From NCBI GenBank assembly GCA_946415375.1, contig CAMKSF010000012.1, positions 1 through 41,158 of the forward strand: 41,158 bases of DNA, written 5' to 3'. This document shows, piece by piece, positions 32,434-41,088 of this stretch; the first letter of the stretch is position 1; every line of letters begins with the position of its first letter. The position numbers and the translations under genes are program-made. This DNA comes from an uncultured Clostridia bacterium. GTDB lineage: Bacteria > Bacillota > Clostridia > TANB77 > CAG-508. Below the pieces are notes generated by a model. It saw only the letters and a list, made by a program, of their open reading frames with translations. It ran no database searches and had not been told where the DNA came from.

Positions 32434-33144
32434 ATGAAAAAATATTTTTGTGAAGCAATAGGAACATGTGTATTAGTATTATTCGGATGTGGAGCTGCTG
32501 TTATTACAGGAAATATAGTAGCAATTGCATTAGCATTTGGTCTTTCAATTGTTGCAATGGCATATGTTATAGGAGATGTTTCAGGATGCCATGTAAATCC
32601 TGCAGTATCACTAGCGATGCTTATAAATAAGAAAATGACTTTAAAAGATTTCTTTTTCTATGTTATAGCACAAGTTGTAGGAGCATTTGTAGGAGCAGGT
32701 TTGCTATATTTAATCCTTCATTTTTCTGATGCTGTTGCACAAGCAGGTGGAATTTTGGTTGTAGGGCTTGGAACAAATGGATTTGGAGAAGCTTCATCAT
32801 TAGGAATCAATATGTGGATAGCTTTATTAGTTGAAGTAGTATTAACATTTGTATTTATTTATACAATACTTGGTGTAACATCAGATGAAAAGAAATCTTC
32901 AGTTGCAGGAATAGTAATAGGACTTACACTTGCATTTGTACATATTCTAGGAATTAGCTTAACTGGAACATCAGTAAACCCAGCAAGAAGCTTAGCACCA
33001 GCAACAGTAATGGCTATAATTGGAAAATATGAAGCAATTAAACAAGTATGGGTATTCATAGTAGCGCCATTAGTTGGTTCAGTACTAGCTGCATTTGCTT
33101 TCAAATTTTTAAATAAAGAAAAAGAAGTAAAAGATGCAAAATAA
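32434..33144 (+). CDS. MIP-family channel, water-selective aquaporin type
   Basis: A six-helix membrane channel with two half-helices carrying the NPA motifs: HVNPAVSLAM near residue 58 and SVNPARSLAPA near 184. The selectivity-filter positions look water-type: His in the fifth helix (LAFVHILGISLTGTSVNPARS, aligned with AqpZ His174), Arg after the second NPA, and Ser rather than Asp following that Arg (glycerol facilitators have NPARD). The length of 236 aa is typical for AqpZ/AqpM-like channels. AAAGGAGG lies before ATG 32434. It is monocistronic, with its own promoter and terminator. The precise permeant cannot be fixed from sequence. Confidence 0.92.
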   Translation: MKKYFCEAIGTCVLVLFGCGAAVITGNIVAIALAFGLSIVAMAYVIGDVSGCHVNPAVSLAMLINKKMTLKDFFFYVIAQVVGAFVGAGLLYLILHFSDAVAQAGGILVVGLGTNGFGEASSLGINMWIALLVEVVLTFVFIYTILGVTSDEKKSSVAGIVIGLTLAFVHILGISLTGTSVNPARSLAPATVMAIIGKYEAIKQVWVFIVAPLVGSVLAAFAFKFLNKEKEVKDAK

Positions 33145-33162
33145 AAAATGAGTTTAATATTT

Positions 33163-33190
33163 AAAGGTGGAATAACGATTCCATCTTTTT
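33163..33190 (+). terminator. Aquaporin gene terminator
   Basis: AAAGGTGGAAT (33163-33173) pairs with ATTCCATCTTT (33178-33188) with one wobble, followed by T residues. Confidence 0.78.
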
Positions 33191-33237
33191 CTATTCCTTT
33201 ATAATAGCGGATTTAACTAAAAAATATAAATTAGGTC

Positions 33238-33266
33238 TTGACAGTTTACAATAATTTTTATATACT
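33238..33266 (+). promoter_or_regulatory. Promoter of the RNase Y gene
   Basis: TTGACA (33238-33243), a 17 bp spacer, TATACT (33261-33266). The leader is about 90 nt. Confidence 0.78.
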
Positions 33267-33365
33267 ATAAGGGTAGAGAAATATATTTAATAAAATAAAA
33301 GTCACAATTTTATATTATATATTTATTTGCACATTGAAAATTTAATAAGAAAGAGGTGTATGATT

Positions 33366-34907
33366 ATGAATACAGTAGTCATAATCGCAACTTTCTTAAT
33401 CTCAATAGCAATTGGAATTTTTCTAGGAATGTTTTTAAGAAAAAGAATTGCTGAATCTAAGATTCAAGGAGCCGAAATAGAAGCAAAAAGATTAGTTGAT
33501 TTAGCTAAAGTTGAAGCAGAGAATATTAAAAAAGAAGAAATCATTAAAGCAAAAGAAGAAATAATGAAAGATAGAGATGAATTAGATAAAGAGATTAAAG
33601 AAAGAAGAAGCGAAGTACAAAAACAAGAATCAAGAATGATTCAAAAAGAAGAAAATTTAGACAAGCGTTCAGATAATTTAGAACAAAAAGAAAAGAATTT
33701 AGAAAAAGAGTATGAAAGTATAGAACTTCAAAAAAAGGAAGTAAATGAATTATTTGAAAAAGAGTCTCAAGAATTACAAAGAATAGCTGGACTTAGTAAA
33801 GAAGAAGCAAAGAAATTTTTATTAGACCAATTAGAAAAGGAAATAAGTACAGAAAAAGCAAAACTAATAAGGGATTTAAGTCAAAAAGCTAAAGAGGAGT
33901 CAACAAAAAATGCTAAGGAAATAATAAGTTATGCAGTACAAAAGTGTGCAGCAGATCATACTTCCGAAACAACTGTATCAATTGTAAATCTTCCAAGTGA
34001 TGAAATGAAAGGAAGAATAATTGGTAGAGAAGGAAGAAATATAAAAGCATTAGAAACTCTTACAGGAATAGATTTAATTATAGACGATACACCTGAGGCA
34101 GTTATTTTATCAGGATTTGATCCACTAAGAAGAGAAGTTGCAAGAATTGCTCTAGAAAAATTAATTGATGATGGAAGAATTCATCCAGCAAAGATTGAAG
34201 AAATGGTAGAAAAGGCAAAAGAAGAACTTAGCCAAACTATAAAAGATGAGGGAGAAAGAGCAGTTTTAGAAACAGGAGTTAATAACTTACATCCAGATAT
34301 CATACAATTACTTGGTAAATTAAAATATAGGACAAGTTATGGTCAAAATGTTTTAAGCCATTCAATTGAAGTATCAAATTTAGCAAGGATAATGGCAGAA
34401 GAATTAGGATTAGATGCAAAAAAAGCAAGAAGAGCTGGATTATTACATGATATTGGTAAAGCTTTAGATCATGATATGGAAGGAACACATGTACAAATTG
34501 GTGTTGACATATTAAAGAAATATAAAGAAAATCCATTAATTATAAATGCAGTTGAAGCACATCATGGAGATGTTGAGCCACAAACTATGGAGGCTGTTTT
34601 AGTACAAGCTGCAGATGCAATTTCTGCATCAAGACCTGGAGCAAGAAGAGAAACATTAGAAGCATACATAAAGAGATTAGAAAGTTTGGAAGCAATTGCA
34701 GATTCATTTGAAGGTGTAGAAAAATCATTTGCTATACAAGCAGGAAGAGAAGTAAGAATTATTGTTAAACCTGATAAAATCAATGACGATCAAATGACAG
34801 TACTAGCAAGAGATGTTTCAAAGAAAATAGAAGAAGAAATGGAATATCCAGGACAAATTAAAGTTAATGTAATTAGAGAAAAAAGAATAGTTGATTATGC
34901 TAAATAA
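33366..34907 (+). CDS. rny: Ribonuclease Y
   Basis: RNase Y is the membrane-anchored endoribonuclease that starts mRNA decay in many Firmicutes. From this start one N-terminal transmembrane helix (residues 3-24) is followed by a long coiled coil (about 25-200), a KH RNA-binding domain ([19 protein letters not shown] near 214), and an HD domain with [22 protein letters not shown] and EAHHGD supplying metal ligands. The C-terminus ends [18 protein letters not shown] at 33352-33358 places ATG 33366 7 nt away, while ATG 33360 is too near; 513 aa matches the family. Single gene with promoter and terminator. Confidence 0.97.
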   Translation: MNTVVIIATFLISIAIGIFLGMFLRKRIAESKIQGAEIEAKRLVDLAKVEAENIKKEEIIKAKEEIMKDRDELDKEIKERRSEVQKQESRMIQKEENLDKRSDNLEQKEKNLEKEYESIELQKKEVNELFEKESQELQRIAGLSKEEAKKFLLDQLEKEISTEKAKLIRDLSQKAKEESTKNAKEIISYAVQKCAADHTSETTVSIVNLPSDEMKGRIIGREGRNIKALETLTGIDLIIDDTPEAVILSGFDPLRREVARIALEKLIDDGRIHPAKIEEMVEKAKEELSQTIKDEGERAVLETGVNNLHPDIIQLLGKLKYRTSYGQNVLSHSIEVSNLARIMAEELGLDAKKARRAGLLHDIGKALDHDMEGTHVQIGVDILKKYKENPLIINAVEAHHGDVEPQTMEAVLVQAADAISASRPGARRETLEAYIKRLESLEAIADSFEGVEKSFAIQAGREVRIIVKPDKINDDQMTVLARDVSKKIEEEMEYPGQIKVNVIREKRIVDYAK

Positions 34908-34915
34908 TAACAGTT

Positions 34916-34947
34916 AAAAAGTTGCAAATTAAATTGCAACTTTTTTT
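34916..34947 (+). terminator. RNase Y gene terminator
   Basis: AAAAAGTTGCAA (34916-34927) pairs with TTGCAACTTTTT (34934-34945), with further T. Confidence 0.92.
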
Positions 34948-34955
34948 CTATTTTA

Positions 34956-34984
34956 TTGACTTTTTTCGATATATAATATATATT
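34956..34984 (+). promoter_or_regulatory. Promoter of recJ-rel
   Basis: TTGACT (34956-34961), a 17 bp spacer, TATATT (34979-34984). The region is AT-rich, so the -10 assignment is moderately sure. Confidence 0.6.
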
Positions 34985-35016
34985 TTATATATTGATTGGT
35001 ATAGAAAGGATTTATG

Positions 35017-36705
35017 ATGAAATCAAAGTGGATTTACTATAAAATAAATGAGGAAAAAGTTAAAGAAATACAAGAAAAATATAATATTAATAACTTGCTT
35101 GCAACAATTTTGTCGAATAGAGGTATTGAAGATATAAAAACATATTTACAACCAACAAGAAAGGATTTTCATAACCCGTATGAAATGCCAGATATGGAAA
35201 AAGCTGTAGAAAGAATTCTAAAAGCAATAGAAAACAAAGAAAAGATCATAATCTTTGGAGATTATGATGTTGATGGTATAACAAGCATAACAGTATTAAA
35301 AAGCTTTTTAGTGAGTATAGGGATAGATGCTGGATGGTATATTCCAAATAGATTAGATGAAGGATATGGTTTAAATAAAGAAGCAATAAAAGAGATTGCA
35401 AAACAAGGATATAATTTAATGATAACAGTTGATTGTGGAATAACATGTATTGAGGAAATAGAATATGCAAAAGAATTAGGAATAGAAACAATAATAACAG
35501 ATCATCATGAGCCAAGAGAAAATTTACCAAAAGCAATTGCAGTGGTTGATTGTAAAAGAAAAGACAACAAATACCCTTTTAGGGAGCTTGCAGGAGTAGG
35601 AGTTGCATTTAAACTATGTCAAGCCTTGAGCCAAAGATTAAATTTAGAAGAAAAAGAGTATTTAAAATATTTAGATATAGTTGCGTTAGGAACAATTTCT
35701 GATATAGTTCCTTTGAAAGATGAAAATAGGGTAATAACTAAACTAGGACTTATGTTATTAAAGCAAACAAAGAATTGTGGATTAATTGCTCTTTTAAACA
35801 TATCAGGATATAAAAAGATAGATTCAACAGCAATTTCATTTGGTGTTGCGCCAAGAATTAATGCTTGTGGGAGAATGGGATTTGCAGATGAAGCACTGGA
35901 TTTGTTAATGTCAAATAGTATGAGAGAGGCAACAGAAAAAGCAAGAAATATAGTAAAATATAATAATGATAGACAAGAATATGAAAAGAGAATATATGAT
36001 GAAGCAATTAAACAAATAGAAACAAATAAATTAGAAAAAGAAAATAGCATTGTTTTATGGGGAAACGAATGGCATCATGGAGTGGTTGGAATTGTTGCTT
36101 CAAAAATAACAGATTTATACTATAAACCTTGTCTGCTTATTTGTTTTGAAAATAACGAAGAAATAGGAAAGGGCTCGGGAAGAAGTATTCCTGGATTTGA
36201 TTTGCATGAAGCTCTTTCAAAATGTAAAGATTGCCTTGAAGGATATGGTGGTCACAGTATGGCAGTGGGATTAAGCATAAAAAGAGATAATTTATTAGAA
36301 CTTAAAACAGAGTTTGAAAAAATTGCAAAAGATTTTAATATTGGGGAGAAAAATCCAACAATTAATATTGATTGCATATTTAATATAGATGAAATAAATA
36401 AAGATATGGTTGAAAGTTTAGAATTACTTGAGCCAATAGGTGAAGGAAATAAAACACCGATATTTGCATTTAAAAATCTAAAGGTTGATTCAATAAGAGC
36501 TTTAACAGGGGGAAAGCATTTGAAATTAACTTTGAAAAGTAATAAAAATACATATGTAGATGCAATAGGATTTAATTTAGGTTATTTGGCAGATGAATTT
36601 ATTATAGGTGATAAATTAGATGTGGCAGGTAGTTTGGAAATTAATTCATTTAACGGGAATAATAAAATTCAAATTAATATAAAAGATGTTATGAAATCTA
36701 TCTAA
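35017..36705 (+). CDS. recJ: Single-stranded-DNA-specific exonuclease RecJ
   Basis: RecJ degrades single-stranded DNA 5' to 3' in recombination and mismatch repair. The DHH-family motifs are all present: IFGDYDVDGITS near residue 78, TVDCGI near 134, TDHHEP near 159 (the DHH triad), and ALGTISDIVPL near 222. The DHHA1 domain has GSGRSIPGFDLHEAL and GYGGHSMAVGLSI, followed by an OB-fold to the end. From this start it is 562 aa. AAAGGA at 35005-35010 suits ATG 35017 slightly better than the adjacent ATG 35014. The rel gene follows after 15 nt, a common Firmicute arrangement. Confidence 0.96.
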   Translation: MKSKWIYYKINEEKVKEIQEKYNINNLLATILSNRGIEDIKTYLQPTRKDFHNPYEMPDMEKAVERILKAIENKEKIIIFGDYDVDGITSITVLKSFLVSIGIDAGWYIPNRLDEGYGLNKEAIKEIAKQGYNLMITVDCGITCIEEIEYAKELGIETIITDHHEPRENLPKAIAVVDCKRKDNKYPFRELAGVGVAFKLCQALSQRLNLEEKEYLKYLDIVALGTISDIVPLKDENRVITKLGLMLLKQTKNCGLIALLNISGYKKIDSTAISFGVAPRINACGRMGFADEALDLLMSNSMREATEKARNIVKYNNDRQEYEKRIYDEAIKQIETNKLEKENSIVLWGNEWHHGVVGIVASKITDLYYKPCLLICFENNEEIGKGSGRSIPGFDLHEALSKCKDCLEGYGGHSMAVGLSIKRDNLLELKTEFEKIAKDFNIGEKNPTINIDCIFNIDEINKDMVESLELLEPIGEGNKTPIFAFKNLKVDSIRALTGGKHLKLTLKSNKNTYVDAIGFNLGYLADEFIIGDKLDVAGSLEINSFNGNNKIQINIKDVMKSI

Positions 36706-36720
36706 AAGGGAGAGGATAAG

Positions 36721-38925
36721 ATGTCTGAAATAAAAGAGGTTACAATACAAGATATTATTTCAAAAAAGAAAGAAATTTCACGTAGAGTTGATAGTAAATT
36801 TATCATGAAAGCATATAACTACGCTTTGGAAAAACATGGTGATCAAAAAAGAAACTCAGGAGAACCATATATAGTTCATCCAATACAGGTGGCATATGTT
36901 TTAGCTGAAATGGGACTAGATGAACATACTCTAGCAGCTGCCTTGTTGCATGATGTTATTGAAGACACAGATGCAACAAGTGAAGATATAGTAAAAGAAT
37001 TTGGTAATGAAGTTGCAGAAATGGTAGAAGGTGTTACAAAACTTAGTACTATACAATTTGCATCATTAGAAGAAAACCAAGTTGAAAACTATAGAAAAAT
37101 GTTTCTAGCAATGGGAAAAGATATTAGAGTTATCTTAATAAAACTTTCAGATAGACTTCATAATATGAGAACACTAAAATTCTTAAAAAGAGATAGACAA
37201 ATAGCAATTTCGAAAGAGACAATGGATTTGTATTCTCCTCTTGCAAATAGACTGGGGCTATATTCAATTAAAGCAGAATTAGATGATTTAGCGTTTAAAT
37301 ATCTATACCCAGAAGAATATAGAGAAATTGTAGAAGGAATAAATAAAAAAAGAGAAGAAAGACTAAAGTTCTTAGACAAAATAATGGAAGATATTAGAGT
37401 AGCTCTTAAAAAACAAAGAATTGATGTAGAGGTTACAGGAAGAGCAAAACATTTTTATAGTATATATAAAAAGATGCAAAGGGATAATTGTACATTAGAC
37501 CAAATATATGATTTATTTGCTATAAGAATTATAGTTAATTCAGTAAAAGATTGTTATGCATCTCTTGGTATTGTCCATGAAATGTACAATCCTATGCCAG
37601 GAAGATTTAAAGACTATATAGCTGTTCCAAAGCCTAATATGTATCAATCAATACATACAACTCTTCTAGGTGAAAAAGGAACTCCTTTTGAAGTACAAAT
37701 ACGTACTTGGGATATGCACAAAGTTGCAGAGTTTGGTATTGCTGCACATTGGGCATATAAAGAGGCAAACTTTTTGGGAATAGGAAAACAAAACGTAAAA
37801 GTTAAACAAGATGAACTAGCATGGCTTAGAGAAACAATAGAATGGCAAAAAGATATGCAGAATCCACAAGAGTTTTTGGAAACACTAAAAACTGAACTAT
37901 TTGAGGATGAAGTTTATGTATTTACTCCAAAAGGAAAAATAAAAGTATTACCAAAAGGTGCAAATGCAATAGATTTTGCATATAATATTCATGCGGAGAT
38001 AGGACATCATATGGTAGGCTGCAAAATAAACAGTAAAATGATGCCTATACTTACACCGCTAAAAAGTGGCGATATAGTTGAAATAATTACTTCTGATAAC
38101 TCAAAAGGACCAAGTATGGATTGGCTTAAATTTGTTAAGAGTTCATCAGCAAGAAATAAGATAAATGGATGGTTTAAAAAAGAGAACAAAGAAGAAAACA
38201 TTGAAAAAGGTAAAGAATTAATTGAAAAAGAAGTTAAGAGGATAAGCATAGATTATGCAGATTTATTTAAAGTAGAATATATTAAACCAATGCTAGATAG
38301 ATATAAATATGAGAACTTAGACCAAATGTATGCAGCAGTTGGATTTGGAGCTAATACTGCAAATAAAGTAATTGCTAGAATGCTTATTGAATATAGAAAA
38401 TATCATCAAGAGAATAACTTAGAAGAAGAAATAAAAGAGCTTGCAACAGAAAGACAAACTAACAAAACAAAACCATCAAGCAATGGTATTATAGTAAAAG
38501 GTATAGACAATTGTTTGGTAAAGCTTTCTAAATGTTGTAATCCGCTTCCAGGAGACGAAATAATAGGATATATTACAAAAGGAAGAGGAGTTTCAGTTCA
38601 TCGAAAAAATTGTGTAAATGTAAAAGAACTTATTAAAGAAGAAAATAGAATGATTGATGTTTCATGGGTTGAGGAAGAAAAAATTTCTTATCAAGTTGAT
38701 ATTGAAATAGATGCAAATGATAGAAATAATCTTTTAGCAGATGTTATTAATACTATAAGTAATGCAAAAGCTAAACTAGTTGCTGTAAGTGCTAAGGCTT
38801 CTAATGATAGAACTGCTATTATAGATGCAACACTTGAAACGCAGGGAGTAGATGATTTGAATAATATACTAAAAGCACTTAGAAAAATAGATAGTGTTTA
38901 TGAGGTTAAGAGAAAGAAAATTTAA
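36721..38925 (+). CDS. rel: Bifunctional (p)ppGpp synthetase/hydrolase, Rel
   Basis: Rel makes and degrades the stringent-response alarmone. The domain order is complete: HD hydrolase (HGDQKRNSGEPYIVHPIQVA near 39, LLHDVIEDTDAT near 79, KLSDRLHNMRTL near 140); synthetase (GRAKHFYSIYKKMQRD near 241, FAIRIIV, RFKDYIAVPKPNMYQSIHTT near 299, VQIRTWDMHKVAEFGIAAHWAYK near 322); TGS (VYVFTPKGKIKVLPKGANAIDFAY near 399). A zinc-finger/conserved-Cys region (LSKCCNPLPGDEIIGY near 602, HRKNC) and a C-terminal ACT domain follow. Both hydrolase HDxxED and synthetase residues are intact. The length of 734 aa is standard, and the gene follows recJ by 15 nt. Confidence 0.97.
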   Translation: MSEIKEVTIQDIISKKKEISRRVDSKFIMKAYNYALEKHGDQKRNSGEPYIVHPIQVAYVLAEMGLDEHTLAAALLHDVIEDTDATSEDIVKEFGNEVAEMVEGVTKLSTIQFASLEENQVENYRKMFLAMGKDIRVILIKLSDRLHNMRTLKFLKRDRQIAISKETMDLYSPLANRLGLYSIKAELDDLAFKYLYPEEYREIVEGINKKREERLKFLDKIMEDIRVALKKQRIDVEVTGRAKHFYSIYKKMQRDNCTLDQIYDLFAIRIIVNSVKDCYASLGIVHEMYNPMPGRFKDYIAVPKPNMYQSIHTTLLGEKGTPFEVQIRTWDMHKVAEFGIAAHWAYKEANFLGIGKQNVKVKQDELAWLRETIEWQKDMQNPQEFLETLKTELFEDEVYVFTPKGKIKVLPKGANAIDFAYNIHAEIGHHMVGCKINSKMMPILTPLKSGDIVEIITSDNSKGPSMDWLKFVKSSSARNKINGWFKKENKEENIEKGKELIEKEVKRISIDYADLFKVEYIKPMLDRYKYENLDQMYAAVGFGANTANKVIARMLIEYRKYHQENNLEEEIKELATERQTNKTKPSSNGIIVKGIDNCLVKLSKCCNPLPGDEIIGYITKGRGVSVHRKNCVNVKELIKEENRMIDVSWVEEEKISYQVDIEIDANDRNNLLADVINTISNAKAKLVAVSAKASNDRTAIIDATLETQGVDDLNNILKALRKIDSVYEVKRKKI

Positions 38926-38927
38926 AA

Positions 38928-38958
38928 GTTGGAAAAGGGGATGGTTCTCTTTTCCAAC
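38928..38958 (+). other. Hairpin between rel and the hydrolase gene
   Basis: GTTGGAAAAG (38928-38937) pairs with CTTTTCCAAC (38949-38958). No T run follows, so it is an incomplete terminator or processing site. The stem resembles the polC terminator stem. Confidence 0.55.
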
Positions 38959-38977
38959 ATTGGAGGATAAATTATAA

Positions 38978-39565
38978 ATGATACTTAAGAGATTAAAAAT
39001 TAATACTTGGATTGGTGACCCGACAAATTGCTATATAATCTGTGATGAAAATACAAAAGAGACAATGGTGATAGATCCTGCAGGAGAGGTTGATAGGATA
39101 GTAGAAATACTAGATATTTTAGAAGCGAATTTAAAATATATTTATATAACACACTGTCATGGAGACCATATTGGAGGAGTTACAGAATTAAAAAATAGAA
39201 AAGGTGGAAAGATTCTAATTCACAGATTTGATGCAGAAGGACTTAATGATATGACTGTTAATTTAACTCAAATAATAGATATGCCTGAAATTGAGTTAGA
39301 AGCGGATTCAAGAGTAGATGATGGAGATTTAATACATCTTGGAGAACTAGAATTTAAAGTTATATATACACCAGGTCATACAATAGGATCATCATCACTA
39401 TATTGTGAATCAGAAAAATTACTTATATCTGGAGATACTTTATTTAGAGGTGCATGGGGAAGAACAGATCTTCCTACATCAAGTTTTAAAGATATAATAG
39501 ATTCAATAACAAATAAGCTTATGAAGCTACCTGATGAAACGATAGTATATCCAGGACACCGGTAA
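38978..39565 (+). CDS. MBL-fold hydrolase (glyoxalase II-like), C-terminus lost by frameshift
   Basis: A metallo-beta-lactamase-fold hydrolase of the YqgX/glyoxalase II-like group. Metal-binding motifs are present: THCHGDHIGG near residue 57, TPGHTIGSSSLY near 132, SGDTLFRGAWGRTD near 151 and YPGH at the end. As read, the frame stops right after YPGHR (195 aa), whereas relatives continue with PGHG and about 20 more residues. Dropping one C at 39559-39560 restores PGHGKSTMVGEEKPIY and a frame ending at 39626, so a single-base insertion or sequencing error is likely. All metal ligands precede the shift, so a truncated protein may still fold. GGAGG lies about 11 nt before ATG 38978. Substrate is unknown. 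Confidence 0.85.
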   Translation: MILKRLKINTWIGDPTNCYIICDENTKETMVIDPAGEVDRIVEILDILEANLKYIYITHCHGDHIGGVTELKNRKGGKILIHRFDAEGLNDMTVNLTQIIDMPEIELEADSRVDDGDLIHLGELEFKVIYTPGHTIGSSSLYCESEKLLISGDTLFRGAWGRTDLPTSSFKDIIDSITNKLMKLPDETIVYPGHR

Positions 39566-39626
39566 ATCAACTATGGTTGGTGAAGAAAAGCCTATTTATT
39601 TGGAACTAAAGCCAAGAGGATATTAA
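39561..39626 (+). pseudogene. Out-of-frame C-terminal tail of the MBL-fold hydrolase
   Basis: Read in the +1 frame, these 21 codons encode GKSTMVGEEKPIYLELKPRG plus Y and then TAA, which is the expected C-terminus of the upstream hydrolase. It has no start or ribosome-binding site of its own. Confidence 0.75.
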
Positions 39627-39850
39627 AAATAAAAATGAATGTCGAAAAATGTATTATATTGCGATGAAAAAAGTTTGTAAAACATTGACTTTTTATTATT
39701 TTGTAGTATTAAAGCAGTATTATAATTATATACAATAAATTGTATAAAGATTTCAATACAATCACCTCATAAAAAAGATACTCTCTTAAAAATAAGTGAT
39801 AATAGTTGAACTTAAAACTGCTTAGAGTAATAGTTTATTAAAATATTATC
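39627..39850. other. Gene-free AT-rich stretch
   Basis: No convincing gene is visible. It holds a weak plus-strand promoter candidate (TTGACT 39685-39690, 16 bp, TATTAA 39707-39712) and the palindrome TATACAAT-AA-ATTGTATA (39730-39747). A short untranslated transcript from that promoter to the terminator at 39878 is possible but unsupported otherwise. Confidence 0.45.
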
Positions 39851-39878
39851 AAAAATCCCTTGCAAAGAGGGATTTTTT
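39851..39878 (+). terminator. Terminator hairpin overlapping the rpsF promoter
   Basis: AAAAATCCCT (39851-39860) pairs with AGGGATTTTT (39868-39877) followed by T. The -35 of the rpsF promoter lies in its loop and the T run in the promoter spacer. Confidence 0.8.
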
Positions 39879-39888
39879 ATGATACAAT
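39860..39888 (+). promoter_or_regulatory. Promoter of rpsF-ssb-rpsR
   Basis: TTGCAA (39860-39865), a 17 bp spacer ending TGA (extended -10), TACAAT (39883-39888). Confidence 0.7.
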
Positions 39889-39902
39889 ATTATCTGTTAA
39901 AA

Positions 39903-39960
39903 AGATGTTTAACATCCTTACTCACAACTTAAGATTGTGGGTTATAATCCAGAAGGAGGT
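39903..39960 (+). promoter_or_regulatory. Structured rpsF leader and strong ribosome-binding site
   Basis: Two hairpins, GATGTT-T-AACATC (39903-39915) and CTCACAA/TTGTGGG (39920-39940), precede AAGGAGGTG (39952-39960). In many bacteria S6:S18 represses its own mRNA through such a leader. I do not see the CCG bulge typical of that element, so regulation here is unproven. Confidence 0.45.
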
Positions 39961-39967
39961 GGAAATA

Positions 39968-40252
39968 ATGAATAAATACGAGAGTGTAATCATTATTAAT
40001 CCAAATTGTACTGATGAAGCTGTAAAAGCTTTAGAAGAAAGATTTACAGGATTAATAAATGAAAACGGAAAAGTAGAATCTGTAGAAAATATGGGCAAAA
40101 AGAAATTAGCATATGACATCAAAAAGAATTCAGAAGCAACATATATGGTAATTAACTTTGAAGCTAAACCTGATTCAATTGCAGAATTAGAAAGAAACTA
40201 CAGAATAACAGATGAAATATTAAAATTCATCGTTGTAAGAAAAGAAAATTAA
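39968..40252 (+). CDS. rpsF: 30S ribosomal protein bS6
   Basis: A small-subunit ribosomal protein that pairs with bS18 on the platform of the 30S subunit. The start MNKYESVIIINP, the middle ENMGKKKLAYDIKKNSEATY and the C-terminal YRITDEILKFIVVRKE are the family pattern. The ATG at 39968 follows the near-perfect AAGGAGGTG by 7 nt; an in-frame TTG far upstream would overlap the promoter and is excluded. Length is 94 aa. It is the first gene of the conserved rpsF-ssb-rpsR operon. Confidence 0.97.
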   Translation: MNKYESVIIINPNCTDEAVKALEERFTGLINENGKVESVENMGKKKLAYDIKKNSEATYMVINFEAKPDSIAELERNYRITDEILKFIVVRKEN

Positions 40253-40292
40253 GAAAAGTTGGGGCTTTTTTAAAGAAAGGTATGTGATTTAA

Positions 40293-40736
40293 ATGAACAA
40301 AGTAATTTTAATGGGAAGATTAACAAGAGATCCAGAAGTTAGATATACTCAAACTTCAAATACATTAGTAGCTTCATTTGCACTAGCTGTAAATAGAAGA
40401 TTTGTAAGACAAGGGGAAGAAAGACAAGCAGATTTCTTCAATGTAGTAGCATGGGGAAAACAAGGAGAATTTTGCAGCAAATACTTTAAAAAAGGTCAAC
40501 AAGTAGGAGTCATTGGAAGACTTCAAACAAGAACTTGGGATGATGATAAAGGAAAACATTATATAACAGAAGTTGTTGCAGAGGAAACATATTTTGCAGA
40601 TAGCAAAAGAGATGGAGAAAGTTCAAGTGCAGCTTTTGATAATGCTTTCGGATCAACAATGCCAGGAGGAATGGACGCTGATGCAGGAGCAGGTACAGAT
40701 TTCGAAGTATCTAGCGCAGATGATTTACCATTCTAA
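40293..40736 (+). CDS. ssb: Single-stranded DNA-binding protein
   Basis: SSB coats single-stranded DNA during replication and repair. The OB-fold shows MNKVILMGRLTRDPEVRYT at the start, ASFALAVNRRF, ADFFNVVAWGKQGEF and GRLQTRTWDDDKGKHYITEVVAEE. A Gly/Ala/Asp-rich linker from about 107 leads to the acidic tip SSADDLPF, the docking site for partners such as RecJ and PriA. Length is 147 aa. It lies 40 nt after rpsF and 26 nt before rpsR. Confidence 0.97.
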   Translation: MNKVILMGRLTRDPEVRYTQTSNTLVASFALAVNRRFVRQGEERQADFFNVVAWGKQGEFCSKYFKKGQQVGVIGRLQTRTWDDDKGKHYITEVVAEETYFADSKRDGESSSAAFDNAFGSTMPGGMDADAGAGTDFEVSSADDLPF

Positions 40737-40762
40737 TAAATTTTAGTTAAGGGGTGAAATAA

Positions 40763-41050
40763 ATGGCAGACAAGAAAAATAAGAAAAATAACAGAAATAA
40801 TAATAAAAATTATGATGAAGATTATAATCCAAGATTAAGAAAACAAAGAAAGAAAGTATGTCCATTATGTGGAGATCCAAACTTTGTTTTAGATTATAAA
40901 AACTTTGATATCATGAAAAAGTTTGTTAATGATAAAGGTAAAATATTACCTAGAAGAACAACTGGGGCATGTGCAAAACATCAAAGAGATATTACTCTAG
41001 CTATAAAAAGAGCTAGACAAATTGCTGTATTACCATATACACAAGACTAG
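40763..41050 (+). CDS. rpsR: 30S ribosomal protein bS18, zinc-binding form
   Basis: bS18 partners bS6 on the 30S platform. The first 25 residues are a Lys/Asn-rich extension; the core runs from RKKVCPLCGD to KILPRRTTGACAKHQRDITLAIKRARQIAVLPY. Unlike the Bacillus protein, it carries CPLC and CAKH, four possible zinc ligands, so it is the C+ form. Length is 95 aa. GGGGTGAAA precedes ATG 40763. It is the last gene of the operon, with a terminator following. Confidence 0.97.
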   Translation: MADKKNKKNNRNNNKNYDEDYNPRLRKQRKKVCPLCGDPNFVLDYKNFDIMKKFVNDKGKILPRRTTGACAKHQRDITLAIKRARQIAVLPYTQD

Positions 41051-41058
41051 TATTTATT

Positions 41059-41088
41059 CGGGAGTGCTAAAAAGCATTTCCGTTTTTT
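41059..41088 (+). terminator. Terminator of rpsF-ssb-rpsR
   Basis: CGGGAGTGCT (41059-41068) pairs with AGCATTTCCG (41073-41082) with two G-U pairs, followed by six T. The remaining bases to 41158 show nothing recognisable. Confidence 0.88.

Noticed and set aside
39709..39756. Minus-strand 15 aa hydrophobic peptide with GAGGTG upstream, like a tiny type I toxin
   Set aside because: It starts with TTG, is shorter than known toxins, and has no clear promoter or antisense RNA.
39903..39967. S6:S18 autoregulatory RNA motif in the rpsF leader
   Set aside because: Hairpins exist but the characteristic CCG bulge is not visible, so I list only a structured leader.
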